This document shows positions 1 through 9,392 of a DNA stretch of 64,000 nt, piece by piece. The translations under genes and the position numbers were made by a program. The stretch is from Phycisphaerae bacterium (GTDB taxonomy: Bacteria > Planctomycetota > Phycisphaerae > Tepidisphaerales > Tepidisphaeraceae). The notes beneath the pieces were generated by a model. That model saw only the letters and a list, made by a program, of their open reading frames with translations. It was not told the origin of the DNA and searched no databases. The stretch covers positions 186,001 to 250,000 of the forward strand of contig BPJO01000001.1 of the NCBI GenBank assembly GCA_026004655.1, in the 5' to 3' direction. The stretch's first letter is position 1. The number at the start of each line of letters is the position of its first letter.

Positions 1-1617
1 GGTGTAGAACTCAAATTAGCAGATGGCCAGACATTATTTTCGATAAGGTCAAAGCGCGATTGATCACCAACCCGCAGCCACACAGTATTTGTTGTTGATC
101 CAACTTGGAGATTGTTAGCAAACGTTAAGTCATCATATCTGATGACTCCATCCCAAGAACTGGGTTTATCTACCAACAAAAGCGGCTGACTGCTTGAAGA
201 ACTTGCAATGCGCGTGTTGTTGACGATCGCTACATTGGAAACAATACGCGTTGACGGGTACGTCGCATCTGTCTGATTCTGCTGTATAATGAAATAAGCC
301 CCTCCGGTAAGGACGTTATTACGGATTACGGAGTCCCTCAATCCGTGGTTGATCTCAAATCGTGCCGCGTCGATTTCATTGTTCTCGTAAACGATGTATC
401 GTCCCGTCGCGTTCCGGCTCAGATCATTCTTCTGACCGTCTGGCCCAATCAGCGGACCCGCCCATACCTCTTCGGCATCGAGATAATTCTTAGCAGCCCA
501 CATGTACTGCCCGGCAGAAAGGCGCAGAGAAGATTTCCCACCAGGTTCGCCACTCAAGGTCGGATTAGATAGGGAGTTATCATAAAGAAGCACATACTCG
601 CCCTGCCCGACCCGCACCGCAGACTCATCTCGAGAATTATGCACCGTATTCCCAAGCAGTACGGTGCCCGAGTGCATGGTTGTTCCGCCAAATGCACTGT
701 AGAAATACCTTGTCAAACTCTGAGTGTCGACCGTGCTGGAATTTTGAAACAGAAATCCTGCCCCGCCGTCTGTCGACTCCTCGTACACGGCATTTAAGTG
801 GTCAAAGACGCAGTTCCTGATGGTGATGTTTGACCCAGGCGATGGCACTTTATTGCCATTCGTGTCATTTGAACTAAGGAACCTAGCTCGATCACTATAA
901 CCTGAGTATGAAGTCTGAATTTTTAGGTTCTCGAAAGTGATATTTCTGGTGTATAGGTTTTGGTTTACAATTGACAGAACAGTACCGTTGGCCGTTGTGC
1001 CATCAAATGTCGCTTCCAGAACGGGGGTTGCACCAGACCCTGTTGCTCCGAAAAAAATATCTTTTTTGCCTTGAAGATTCAGGCTGCCGCCCAAGTAGTA
1101 GGTCCCACCCCGCTGAAAGAGAATCTGCTTCTTGCCGGAATCAATTGCACTTTGCACTGCCGAGCGTACATCGGTTCCCGATGCCGAATATAGTGGTCGA
1201 ATTACTCAGTGCCGCAGAAAGATCAATCGTAACGGTGTCGGTCAGGGATCCGGACGGTTTGTTGATGGTGACTGATATCGTGCGAGTCCCTGTTCCGCTG
1301 TCATACACGTGAGCTGCGTTGAATCCCGGGATCAGGTTATACTCAGATCCTGAATCATTGAAGTTCCAAATAATGGAATCCGTCATCGGATTGACGTCAG
1401 CGCCCGCTATTCCAATAGCATTCGGGTTTAGTCGCGTATGGACCCCAAAGCCCAGCGTCGCAACGACCGCTAACTCGCTCGACCCGCTGCGGCCCGTGAC
1501 CCAGTTACCGCTATTGTCTAGAACTTGGATCAGATCTGCGGCTAAATGCCGACGGACCTCTAGAAGTTCGCACACGATAGGACGAACCGCAGTTGAGAGT
1601 GACTCAAATCTGAGCAT
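1..1617 (-). CDS. Exported right-handed beta-helix protein, frameshifted and cut by the window edge
   Basis: The N-terminus (from 1617 down) has LLEVRRHLAA, a version of the planctomycete LEPRxLL motif found near the start of exported proteins. The first frame stops at 1141. A second minus-strand frame, open from about 1180 to base 1, continues the same protein (GTDVRSAVQSAID, then repeated patterns such as NITIRNCVFDHL, YENNEIDAARFE, VIRNNVLTGG). These asparagine-rich turns are typical of pectate-lyase-type beta-helices. One extra base near 1170-1180 explains the shift. It may be a real lesion or a sequencing error. The stop codon lies beyond the window. The likely role is a surface or extracellular carbohydrate-acting protein; substrate unknown. 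Confidence 0.7.
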
Positions 1618-1773
1618 AACTAACTCCTAAAGATTGGGGGCCCGCCTTGGAGATCCCTTTCCCCACAGGACTAGACTCGACGTGAAGGGTAATTTATTGT
1701 TTTCGTTCGTCAACAAATTAGTTAAAATTTGACGATTGTGTTGACGGTGTGGGATGTTCTAGGTACTTTATCT

Positions 1774-2766
1774 ATGACGAGAATTAGCCGTAAAGTTATA
1801 TATGAATTGGCCCGCAATGGAGATAGAAGATTGAATGATTTAAACGAGGAGAGGAATCTACGCTCATACACTTCAACTAGGATGGGGATTCTACAACGTT
1901 TGGCAGAGTTTAGACAGCTCTACACCTATCAAAAGCGAAATATTCCGGGCCAAGTTAAGACATTGATCGAACGGCTCCAGCGGGCAAACAACGATGTTAT
2001 GGCGATCGGTGGTCGTCCATTTCGAGACCTCGATGTTTTGGAAATCGGACCTGGGCAGCGGTTTCGGCAGCTGAGCTACTTCGCTCGCTTTAACCGCGTC
2101 ATCGGGATTGATCTAGACGAGTTGGTTCAAGGAGTAAGTCTGATTTCCTTGGCCAAAATGTTGAGGCACAATGGTCCTATTCGAGCGATAAAAACCTATG
2201 GCCGGCGTCTATTGGGTATCGATCGTGCCTTCGAGCGGGAGATGGATAATCAACTCGGAATCAGACGTCCACCTCGGTATGATATTCGCCGCATGGACGC
2301 CGCACAAATGGCGTTTCCTGCGAACTCTTTCGACCTGATATACAGTTATTCTGTCTTTGAACACATCCCCGACTGCAGAAAGGTGCTGACCGAAGTAAAA
2401 CGCGTTTTACGGCCCGGAGGATGCGTCTACATTAGTCTTCACCTTTACACTAGCGAGAGCGGGTGCCATGATCCTCGGATCTTTGCCGGCAAACGAGAGA
2501 TGCTCCCTCTTTGGGCGCATCTTCGGCCACAGCATGCCTCAAAAGTGCGCCCTAACGCTTACTTAAACAAGCTTCGCATGAAGGAGTGGGATTCATTATT
2601 TGAGGAATGTTTGCCAGGAGTGATTATTCAGCATCATAAGTATGGCGAGTGGCGATTGAGGCCAGAGATCGAGAAGTTGCGACAAAGCGGCGAGCTTAAT
2701 TCGTACGAAGACGAAGAGTTGCTTACAACCGATTATGTGGCTCTATGGCGTAAACCGGAACAGTGA
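1774..2766 (+). CDS. Class I SAM-dependent methyltransferase
   Basis: Cytoplasmic methyltransferase of the Methyltransf_11 type, 330 residues from this start. Motif I is VLEIGPGQ at about residues 88-95. The acidic ribose-binding strand follows as VIGIDLDE. The post-motif region is FDLIYSYSVFEHIPD at about 186-200, then EVKRVLRPGG. Such enzymes often sit in glycan or lipid modification loci, but the substrate cannot be read here. I chose the ATG at 1774. A TTG 45 bases upstream is also in frame, and neither has a clear ribosome binding site. It is divergent from the exported protein to its left. Confidence 0.8.
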   Translation: MTRISRKVIYELARNGDRRLNDLNEERNLRSYTSTRMGILQRLAEFRQLYTYQKRNIPGQVKTLIERLQRANNDVMAIGGRPFRDLDVLEIGPGQRFRQLSYFARFNRVIGIDLDELVQGVSLISLAKMLRHNGPIRAIKTYGRRLLGIDRAFEREMDNQLGIRRPPRYDIRRMDAAQMAFPANSFDLIYSYSVFEHIPDCRKVLTEVKRVLRPGGCVYISLHLYTSESGCHDPRIFAGKREMLPLWAHLRPQHASKVRPNAYLNKLRMKEWDSLFEECLPGVIIQHHKYGEWRLRPEIEKLRQSGELNSYEDEELLTTDYVALWRKPEQ

Positions 2767-2796
2767 TAACTGTATGATCCACAAGGTCATATGACC

Positions 2797-3135
2797 TTAT
2801 GATCTTTTCAGGACGACTTCCAAGAACTGGGCGACCGCTTCTTCATACTCAACCATCCCCAGTGCGTCACCGGTGGAGGGCGGCGTTCGTTTGGTGCTCC
2901 GCCGCCCCACCAGTTTCAGGGACTCTTCCCGCCCGGCAAGGATCGACCACAATGCGCGGGAGACCTGGCTGTAAGTCACCTTGCTACCACAGGCACCGGA
3001 GATTGCACGGAGCGTCTCCTCCATCTGCTCGGCCTCCTGCGGAGTGACCATGAACTTCCGGTTGACCGTCATCGCCTTCGGCTTGACGCTGGACGGCCGG
3101 ATCGTCGACTGCGCAGCCGGAATCGCATCGGGCAC
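2797..3135 (-). CDS. Small hypothetical protein, possibly ribbon-helix-helix-like
   Basis: A 112-residue ORF whose middle part (VNRKFMVTPQEAEQMEETL, then KVTYSQVSRALWSIL) looks like the strand-helix-helix layout of plasmid-type RHH DNA-binding proteins. It ends in an acidic helical tail. By eye it is GC-richer than its neighbours and stands alone, so it may be left from a mobile element. The function is not established; an uncharacterised protein is equally possible. Confidence 0.4.
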   Translation of the reverse strand: MPDAIPAAQSTIRPSSVKPKAMTVNRKFMVTPQEAEQMEETLRAISGACGSKVTYSQVSRALWSILAGREESLKLVGRRSTKRTPPSTGDALGMVEYEEAVAQFLEVVLKRS

Positions 3136-3267
3136 AGCCGCTGACGCCGCCGTTCAAATGATCGGCTTCACCAGAACGATTCGGTCGACGTGATCAAGAC
3201 CGGTTTCGAGACGCCGGCGTGGACGTTTGGAACGATGACATCCGAGCTTCGGACAGATCTCCCGGTT

Positions 3268-3876
3268 TTAATCCCCGATCGACACCAGTTCTTGCCTAGC
3301 CGACTGTAGGTGGGATCGGGCAGCAGACAACGTATCCGCCTGAGCCAGGTGCCACTGATACATTTTTTCGACCGCTAGTAGTTCGTTCCTGGCCGACTGA
3401 ACAGCCGACTGTGCGACCGAAACTTCGATCGAATCGGAAATGGCATCGGTTTCCATCCTGGATTTTTCTGCCCGCAGTCGAAGTAACTGTTGGGCTTGTT
3501 CGAAACGTTTCTCAGGATCTTGCTCTTTGACCAGCGCGAACTCCTGTTCGATCAGGGTTTGTTCGATGAGTCGATACCGGGGGTTTTGTCGCAAATGGGT
3601 GATAATCTGAGCACGCGCGTCGGACAGCTGACGGTAGGCTCGTGTCAGAGATTGCCTGGCTTGACGAAGTTCAAAATCCATGGGATGGTTCGCGAGCGTC
3701 CGGGCATAAGCCTGTCGATAAGCCACCTGCGCCTGAAGAACCCGTTGTCTGGCTTGGTTGGCGGCTTGCTCCCGGGCAGACGGTCCGGAAGAGTTCGGAC
3801 GATGAAAAGTCAGATAAACCCCGGCTTGAGCAGGAGTTAACATCATTAGACTGATCAAGAGGGGAAAAAGTCGCAT
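3268..3876 (-). CDS. Secreted helical (coiled-coil) protein of unknown function
   Basis: The start ATG at 3876 gives an ideal signal peptide (MRLFPLLISLMMLTPAQAG) and follows a purine-rich GAGG-like site. An in-frame ATG 42 bases upstream would spoil the signal. The mature part, about 180 residues, is almost entirely charged helix rich in Ala, Gln, Arg and Glu, with heptad-like repeats (ARQSLTRAYRQLSDARAQI, SARNELLAVEKMYQWH). It is probably a periplasmic or exported structural helper. No family was recognised. Confidence 0.6.
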   Translation of the reverse strand: MRLFPLLISLMMLTPAQAGVYLTFHRPNSSGPSAREQAANQARQRVLQAQVAYRQAYARTLANHPMDFELRQARQSLTRAYRQLSDARAQIITHLRQNPRYRLIEQTLIEQEFALVKEQDPEKRFEQAQQLLRLRAEKSRMETDAISDSIEVSVAQSAVQSARNELLAVEKMYQWHLAQADTLSAARSHLQSARQELVSIGD

Positions 3877-3966
3877 CTCAACCTCATTACTGCTACAACT
3901 ATCGGTCATTGTATGCATCGGCTCTGAAGCGCTGGTTGGCGCGGTTATCGTTTTCCCTGCTCAGTT

Positions 3967-4116
3967 GTGGGTCTGATTTGCCTGTGGACGGCCTATAAGA
4001 TGGTCGAAAATCAATCCTGGAAACCCCAAACATGGTTATGGACCCTGGCCGGGGTAGGGTTGATGGTCTTGGGATTGGTCGGAGTCCGGTTGAGACACGG
4101 TCGGGACCTTTATTAA
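3967..4116 (+). CDS. Possible small membrane protein
   Basis: A GTG-started frame of 49 codons encodes two hydrophobic stretches (GLICLWTAY and TWLWTLAGVGLMVLGLVGV) and a basic tail RLRHGRDLY. It lies in the gap between the secreted helical protein and the sigma factor gene. An upstream in-frame TGA limits extension. The hydrophobic pattern and Trp content favour a real peptide, but no family is recognised. Confidence 0.3.
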   Translation: MGLICLWTAYKMVENQSWKPQTWLWTLAGVGLMVLGLVGVRLRHGRDLY

Positions 4117-4223
4117 CGCATGTCTTTATCTGTAAATGGGTTATGATTTTTATGGTCTTTTTATTCTCACCGATTTGAGCTCCGGAGTAGAAGACGAATA
4201 TGATGGCTTAACGGGAGACCTGG

Positions 4224-4793
4224 TTGTCAGCCGAAGCAATTTCAAACAATCGCGCGGACGATATTGAGTTGATGCGCCGGATCGCGTCTCGAGACCCCAA
4301 CGCGCTTCGAGCGATGTATGACAAATATTCGTCGATGGTCTACACGATTGGTTTAAGGGTGCTGGGACGTCCAGAAGAAGCTGAGGAATTAGTCAGTGAG
4401 GTTTTTTGGGAGTTATGGGACAAATCGTCGCGGTATGACCGATCCCGTGCTGCACCGACGACCTACTTGGTCACCTTGGCACGTTCCCGCGCGATCGACC
4501 GGTCCCGGCGCAAGGCCAACCGGACCACCGGAACTGTCGAACTGGTCGAGGAAATATCCCCCGTAATCGGAATAACACCCCTCGAGGACGCCGAACTGGA
4601 CGAACAGAGGGAACGGGTTCGCGAAGCTTTAAAAGGTCTGACCCCCAACCATCGTCAAGCCATCGAATCGGCGTATTATGACGGATTAAGTCATACCGAA
4701 ATAGCCGAGAAACTGGGCAAACCCCTCGGAACCATCAAAACCTATATCCGTCAGGGACTCATCCATTTACGGGATGCGCTGCGTAATGAATGA
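4224..4793 (+). CDS. RNA polymerase ECF-type sigma factor
   Basis: A 189-residue sigma-70 family protein of ECF size. Region 2 spans about residues 20-95 (ALRAMYDKYSSMVYTIGLRVLG through AEELVSEVFWELWDKSSRYD). Region 4 spans about 130-185 with the helix-turn-helix LSHTEIAEKLGKPLGTIKTYI. The start is TTG, supported by GGGAG about 8 bases upstream. The downstream anti-sigma gene overlaps its end, so the two are translationally coupled. It resembles the SigK/RskA type of pair. The regulon cannot be read from here. Confidence 0.88.
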   Translation: MSAEAISNNRADDIELMRRIASRDPNALRAMYDKYSSMVYTIGLRVLGRPEEAEELVSEVFWELWDKSSRYDRSRAAPTTYLVTLARSRAIDRSRRKANRTTGTVELVEEISPVIGITPLEDAELDEQRERVREALKGLTPNHRQAIESAYYDGLSHTEIAEKLGKPLGTIKTYIRQGLIHLRDALRNE

Positions 4794-5592
4794 AGGATTG
4801 GTGAGTGCAAACCCCATGCGTGAAGAACTCGAACAGTTAATGATGCTGTATGTCGTCGGATTGGCCGACGAATCGGAAACTGCGCGGGTTGAGGAATGGT
4901 TGGCTTCGGGGGATCCGGTCGCACAGGCGGTTTACGCCGAGGCATCGGCAGTGGTGCACTCGTTGCCCCAGGCCCTTCCTATGCGATCTCCCCCGCGTCG
5001 GGTTCGAGATCAGTTAATGTTGCGTGTGTTGGCTTCGACCCAACAACCGATTCAGAAAACGGATTCCCGAACTTGGGGAACATGGGTCACGTGGTCGGCC
5101 GGGGGGTTGGCAGCCGTCTTAGCGATCACGACCGTAGGACTCTGGCAGATCAATCGTCAAACCCAGTCCCAGCTCGCGATGGAAATGGAACAGGAATCCC
5201 GAACCAATCGATTAGTCGCGTCTCCGTATGTGCGACTGGCCAAACTACAAGCCGAATCGTTCCCCGGTCTGCCCATGACCGACCCGATCCGACAAGCCGG
5301 CGGTGGACTGATGTACTGTGCTGCCAGTAATCAGTTCCAGTTGAGAATCGCCAAATTATGTCCGCCGCCTCCGGGACGAGTCTATGAATTGTGGTTAATC
5401 TCCTCCACCGGGGAAAAAATCCCCGCAGGAACCTTTGTCCCCGACCCCAACGGAACGGTCACTCACTTTTTCCAAGCCCCTCAAGGCGTCGAGTTCGAAA
5501 TCGCAGCCATCACCGACGAACCCCCGGGAGGAAGTCCCACCCCCACCGGACGGATCCGTCTCAAAGGACCCCTGAAAATTCTGGATCCGTAG
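4786..5592 (+). CDS. Anti-sigma factor, RskA-like, single membrane pass
   Basis: The N-terminal cytoplasmic segment (LEQLMMLYVVGLADESETARVEEWL) resembles the sigma-binding domain of RskA-type anti-sigma factors. One membrane helix follows (WSAGGLAAVLAITTVGLW, about residues 105-122), then an external domain with the RskA signature (PPGRVYELWLIS, GEKIPAGTF, FEIAAITDEPPGGS). The ATG at 4786 overlaps the sigma gene by 8 bases; an alternative ATG lies at 4816. It should hold the partner sigma factor inactive until an envelope signal arrives. It lacks the Cys-based zinc motif of many other anti-sigma factors. Confidence 0.85.
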   Translation: MNEGLVSANPMREELEQLMMLYVVGLADESETARVEEWLASGDPVAQAVYAEASAVVHSLPQALPMRSPPRRVRDQLMLRVLASTQQPIQKTDSRTWGTWVTWSAGGLAAVLAITTVGLWQINRQTQSQLAMEMEQESRTNRLVASPYVRLAKLQAESFPGLPMTDPIRQAGGGLMYCAASNQFQLRIAKLCPPPPGRVYELWLISSTGEKIPAGTFVPDPNGTVTHFFQAPQGVEFEIAAITDEPPGGSPTPTGRIRLKGPLKILDP

Positions 5593-5713
5593 ACCCGATC
5601 AAGGTCCAATAAATCATTCGACCTGAATTCAACATTAATTTCGGGAATCCGACTTAATCGCCCGGTATTGAATATCCGATATTCATCGAGCGGATGAACA
5701 CACGATACCGGAA

Positions 5714-6469
5714 ATGTCGGATCATTTCGAACTTCTTCATCAAGCCATCGAACGAAATACACCGATCGTTCTAGCATTACCATCATCCTCGGTAATCAAG
5801 CCCTACCGATCACGATTGCTTCAAATCAGCGAAGATGGCATTTACCTCGAGTCCGTCACCGGACAGGAACCAATGCTGGACGAACTCATCAAGTCCGCGC
5901 GACCCGTGACTGTTGCGTTTCGTGCCGACGTACGACGGGTCGAGTTTAGCACCCCTATCCTGCAACGCCTGCGGGATTATAAACTCAATGCACAGACGAT
6001 CATCGAGGCCTTGGTATTAAAACGCCCAGACGAAGTCAAAGCCGTCCAACGACGCGCGGACTATCGCGTGTCGGTCCCTACCGACTGCGACGTCCATTTC
6101 CGATTCCACCGTATTACCGAACAGGCCAACATTCAGGATCCGCCCCCTTCTACGGCAGAAATGATCATCGACGTACGGGACTTTTCGGCAGGCGGCTGTG
6201 GGGGAACCTGGAAACGCAAAGCAAACGACCCCAAACTCGTCCCCGAACAGCGCCTCAGAGTACAGATCGAAAGCCCCGTTACCTCGGCGATTCTTGACGC
6301 ACGCGTCCGATTTGTTCAACCGCTGCAGGAACCGGAACTGGCCAGAGTGGGGATCCAATTCATGCTCAATATCAACTCCATCCCCGACCGTCAGAAAATG
6401 ATGCAACTAAACAAAATTTTCGGAGAACTTCAGCGATTGGAGCTTCGGCAGAAGCGACTTGCGAGATAA
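5714..6469 (+). CDS. PilZ-domain protein, YcgR-like
   Basis: A 251-residue protein with an N-terminal YcgR-like beta domain (about 1-110) and a C-terminal PilZ domain (about 112-240). Both cyclic-di-GMP-binding elements are visible: an arginine motif in VQRRADYRVSV and DFSAGGCGG, matching the D/NxSxxG motif. Members of this family slow flagellar motors or tune surface behaviour when c-di-GMP is high. That fits with the motA/motB pair 27 kb away, but a direct link is inference. Confidence 0.8.
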   Translation: MSDHFELLHQAIERNTPIVLALPSSSVIKPYRSRLLQISEDGIYLESVTGQEPMLDELIKSARPVTVAFRADVRRVEFSTPILQRLRDYKLNAQTIIEALVLKRPDEVKAVQRRADYRVSVPTDCDVHFRFHRITEQANIQDPPPSTAEMIIDVRDFSAGGCGGTWKRKANDPKLVPEQRLRVQIESPVTSAILDARVRFVQPLQEPELARVGIQFMLNINSIPDRQKMMQLNKIFGELQRLELRQKRLAR

Positions 6470-6519
6470 AATTCCCGCGAAGATCCCCTTGTTTCTGAAT
6501 CGGCCTACAATAGGTCGGC

Positions 6520-7557
6520 ATGAGTCATCATCTTTATCAGGCTGCCATTGTCGGAGCAGGTCCGATCGGGATCGAACTCGCCGTTGCCATGAAACAGGCC
6601 GGGATCGATTACATTCATTTCGATGCCAGACAGATCGGTCATACCATCAGCTGGTACGCGCCACAGACACGCTTTTTTTCGTCCAACGAGCGTATCGCGA
6701 TCGCCGGCATACCTCTTGTGACGCCTGATCAGCAAAAAGCTACTCGTGAACAGTACCTCGCCTATCTGCGTAGTGTGGTCGAACAGTTTGATCTACCAAT
6801 TCATACCTACGAACCGGTAATCGATATCGAGCGTCAGACGGATTACTTTCGACTGACCACCCGAACCCAAGCCCGGGAAAAGACTTATCAGGCCGGACGT
6901 CTGATCCTCGCGACGGGAGGGACCGACCGTCCACGTATGCTCGGGGTCGAAGGAGAGCACCTGCCTCACGTGTCTCACTATCTTGCAGACCCGCATCAGT
7001 ACTTTCGGAAAAAGGTCTTGATCGTAGGGGGTAAAAACAGTGCCGTTGAAGCGGCTTTGCGTTGTCATCATGTCGGAGCTCGAGTCACTTTCTGCTATCG
7101 AAAACCCCAATTAGCGGAGCAGAGCATCAAATATTGGTTGTTGCCTGAGTTCAAGTCGTTGATCAAAACGGGCCAAATTCGGGCTTATCTGAACAGTCAT
7201 GTGCGTCGGATTACGACGACGCAAACCATCCTGTCGGTTGAAACCGGTCCGGACTTGGCCGTCGAGGCGGATTTTGTTCTGCTGATGACGGGCTACGAGC
7301 AGGACGCAACGCTGCTGCGACGAGTCGGGGTAAAGCTCGAAGGCCCGCAACAAAAACCCTGGTACGACTCCGAAACGATGCAGACGAATGTCAACGGGTT
7401 ATACGTCGCCGGAACAGCGGTCGGAGGAACCCAGGACAAGTACACCGTCTTTATCGAGAACTGTCACGTTCATGTCCAACGGATCATGAAACACGCCTTT
7501 GGAGTGGATATAACAACTCCCGGTTTGGCGACCGCGAGTCTCTCGCCGGAATCTTAA
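6520..7557 (+). CDS. YpdA-family FAD/NAD(P)-dependent oxidoreductase
   Basis: A 345-residue flavoprotein of the thioredoxin-reductase-like fold. The FAD-binding GAGPIGIELA is at the N-terminus and the NAD(P) motif VLIVGGKNSAVEAA is at about residue 165. LILATGG and GLYVAGTAVGG complete the FAD signature. It has no CxxC redox pair, as in YpdA (bacillithiol disulfide reductase family). The C-terminal KYTVFIENCHVH matches YpdA-type proteins. The thiol substrate in this organism is unknown. Confidence 0.8.
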   Translation: MSHHLYQAAIVGAGPIGIELAVAMKQAGIDYIHFDARQIGHTISWYAPQTRFFSSNERIAIAGIPLVTPDQQKATREQYLAYLRSVVEQFDLPIHTYEPVIDIERQTDYFRLTTRTQAREKTYQAGRLILATGGTDRPRMLGVEGEHLPHVSHYLADPHQYFRKKVLIVGGKNSAVEAALRCHHVGARVTFCYRKPQLAEQSIKYWLLPEFKSLIKTGQIRAYLNSHVRRITTTQTILSVETGPDLAVEADFVLLMTGYEQDATLLRRVGVKLEGPQQKPWYDSETMQTNVNGLYVAGTAVGGTQDKYTVFIENCHVHVQRIMKHAFGVDITTPGLATASLSPES

Positions 7558-7590
7558 ATGGAACAAACCCCCTTTGCCCACAATTCCTGA

Positions 7591-9016
7591 TCAGGCAGCC
7601 TGTTTCAGGTCAACGGTCATTTCCTTAGCGGAACGGACACGGTTCAGTCCGTCCAAAGCCGCGACTTTATAGCATTCGGCCAAGGTGGGGTAATTAAAAA
7701 CGTGTTCGACAAAGTAGTCGATCGGCATCCCTGCTGCCATGACGGCCTGACCGATGTGGATCAGTTCGGTGGCACCGGTTCCCAGTGCATGCACTCCCAG
7801 GAGCCTTCGGGATTGAGGGTGGAACAGCAGTTTGAGCAATCCCGAATGATCTCCGATCAGCTGTCCCCGGGCGATTTCACGGTATCGGGCCATACCGACC
7901 TCGTACGGGGTTCCCGATTGAGTCAATTGGTGCTCGGTCGATCCGATCATGCTGATCTCTGGAATGGTGTAAATTCCGTAAGGGTAGACTTGGCTGGGGG
8001 ATTCTGCGTATTGATGAAACATGTGACTGCTAGCCAGACGCCCCTGTTCCATGCTTGTGGCAGCCAAAGCCGGGAAACCGATCACATCCCCGCATGCGTA
8101 AATATGCGGAACATCGGTCTGATATACCTCATTGACTTTAAGTCTTCCACGATTGTCCGCGGTCAAACCGCAGCGATCCAACCCAAGGGTCGCCGTTGCG
8201 CCCTGACGACCGATACAGTATAAAAGCGTTTCGGAACGGATCGTCTTGTTACTCGTCGTCGTGGCAACTACGTCCATATCCTCCAGCTCGATCCCGGAGA
8301 CGTTTTCTCCGAGTCTTAATCGTACGCCTTGATCACGGAGACGAAACTGGAGTGCTTCGATCAGTTCCTCATCCACAAACTCCAGTAACCTTGGTCGGGA
8401 CTCGATCAATGTCACTTTCACCCCCACCGCAGCCATCATACAGGCGTACTCCGTCCCGATCACCCCTCCCCCGACGATGGTCATCGACCTTGGAAGATGC
8501 GTCAGGCCCAACAACTCGTTCGAATCAATCACCCGACCGGGTGTAAATGGTACGTGTGCGGGCCGGGCAGGCTCGGTACCCACCGCGATCAGAATAAATT
8601 CACCCTTGAGATCGATCACGTGATCCTGTTCTCGCTGGACACGAACGGTATGCGGGTCCACGAACGATGCGTCCCCCGAAGAACATCGAAACATGGTTTC
8701 GTCGCATCTGATTCCGGATCACGTCCACTTCCGTGCGGACCACGTGTTCCGCTCGATAAAGCAGGTCCTGGATCGTGATTTCCTGTTTTACGGAATAACT
8801 CTCTCCATACACCTGACGCAAGTTCAGTCCCGTCAGATGCAGGACGGCTTCACGGATAGCTTTAGAGGGGATCGTACCGGTATGGATACAAACACCCCCA
8901 AGGCTATGAAACCGGTCGATCAACGCAACACGTTTGCCGAGTTTGGCGGCATTCAACGCGGCTTTTTGGCCTGCAGGCCCGGACCCGATCACCACCAGGT
9001 CAAATGACTGTGACAT
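7591..9016 (-). CDS. sthA: Soluble pyridine nucleotide transhydrogenase, frameshifted
   Basis: This enzyme passes hydride between NADPH and NAD+ and belongs to the flavin disulfide-reductase fold. The N-terminal part has [13 protein letters not shown] and [13 protein letters not shown], the SthA signature with one Cys instead of the CxxxxC pair. The second part has the NAD(P) motif [25 protein letters not shown], and the dimerisation domain ending in [14 protein letters not shown]. The two parts are in different frames. The break is a five-G run (CCCCC on + at 8673-8677), where four would restore GDASFVDP. The ATG at 9016 follows a GGAG-type site. The full length, about 475 residues once corrected, is normal, so a base-call error is likely. 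Confidence 0.82.
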
Positions 9017-9392
9017 AATCCGTCGTCTCCATTCCCTTTTCATTGATCGACCAACGGGGCAGATGTGTTAACCTCTGACGTTTCGACGGATTATTCGGAA
9101 AAACCCTAAGCCATCTGACCGATAAATTGACTCAGCAACATGTTGACACGCACCGTGTCTTACGCAAAAGCCGATCTTAAAATGCCCGCGAACAAAGGTC
9201 ATCCCATCACAGGACCGTCAACAGACCGGGCAAAGTGAAAACCGCCCGTATCAGATTTCTTACCACCCGCAGCGATCAGAGATTCGGATCCCGCCATGGA
9301 TTTTCTGGTATGTTGGGAATGATCCCGACGTTCTTGCGTCCTGCATTGTTTCGCATATCCTCGCGGTTGCGTATTGAAGGAGATCAAAACGA

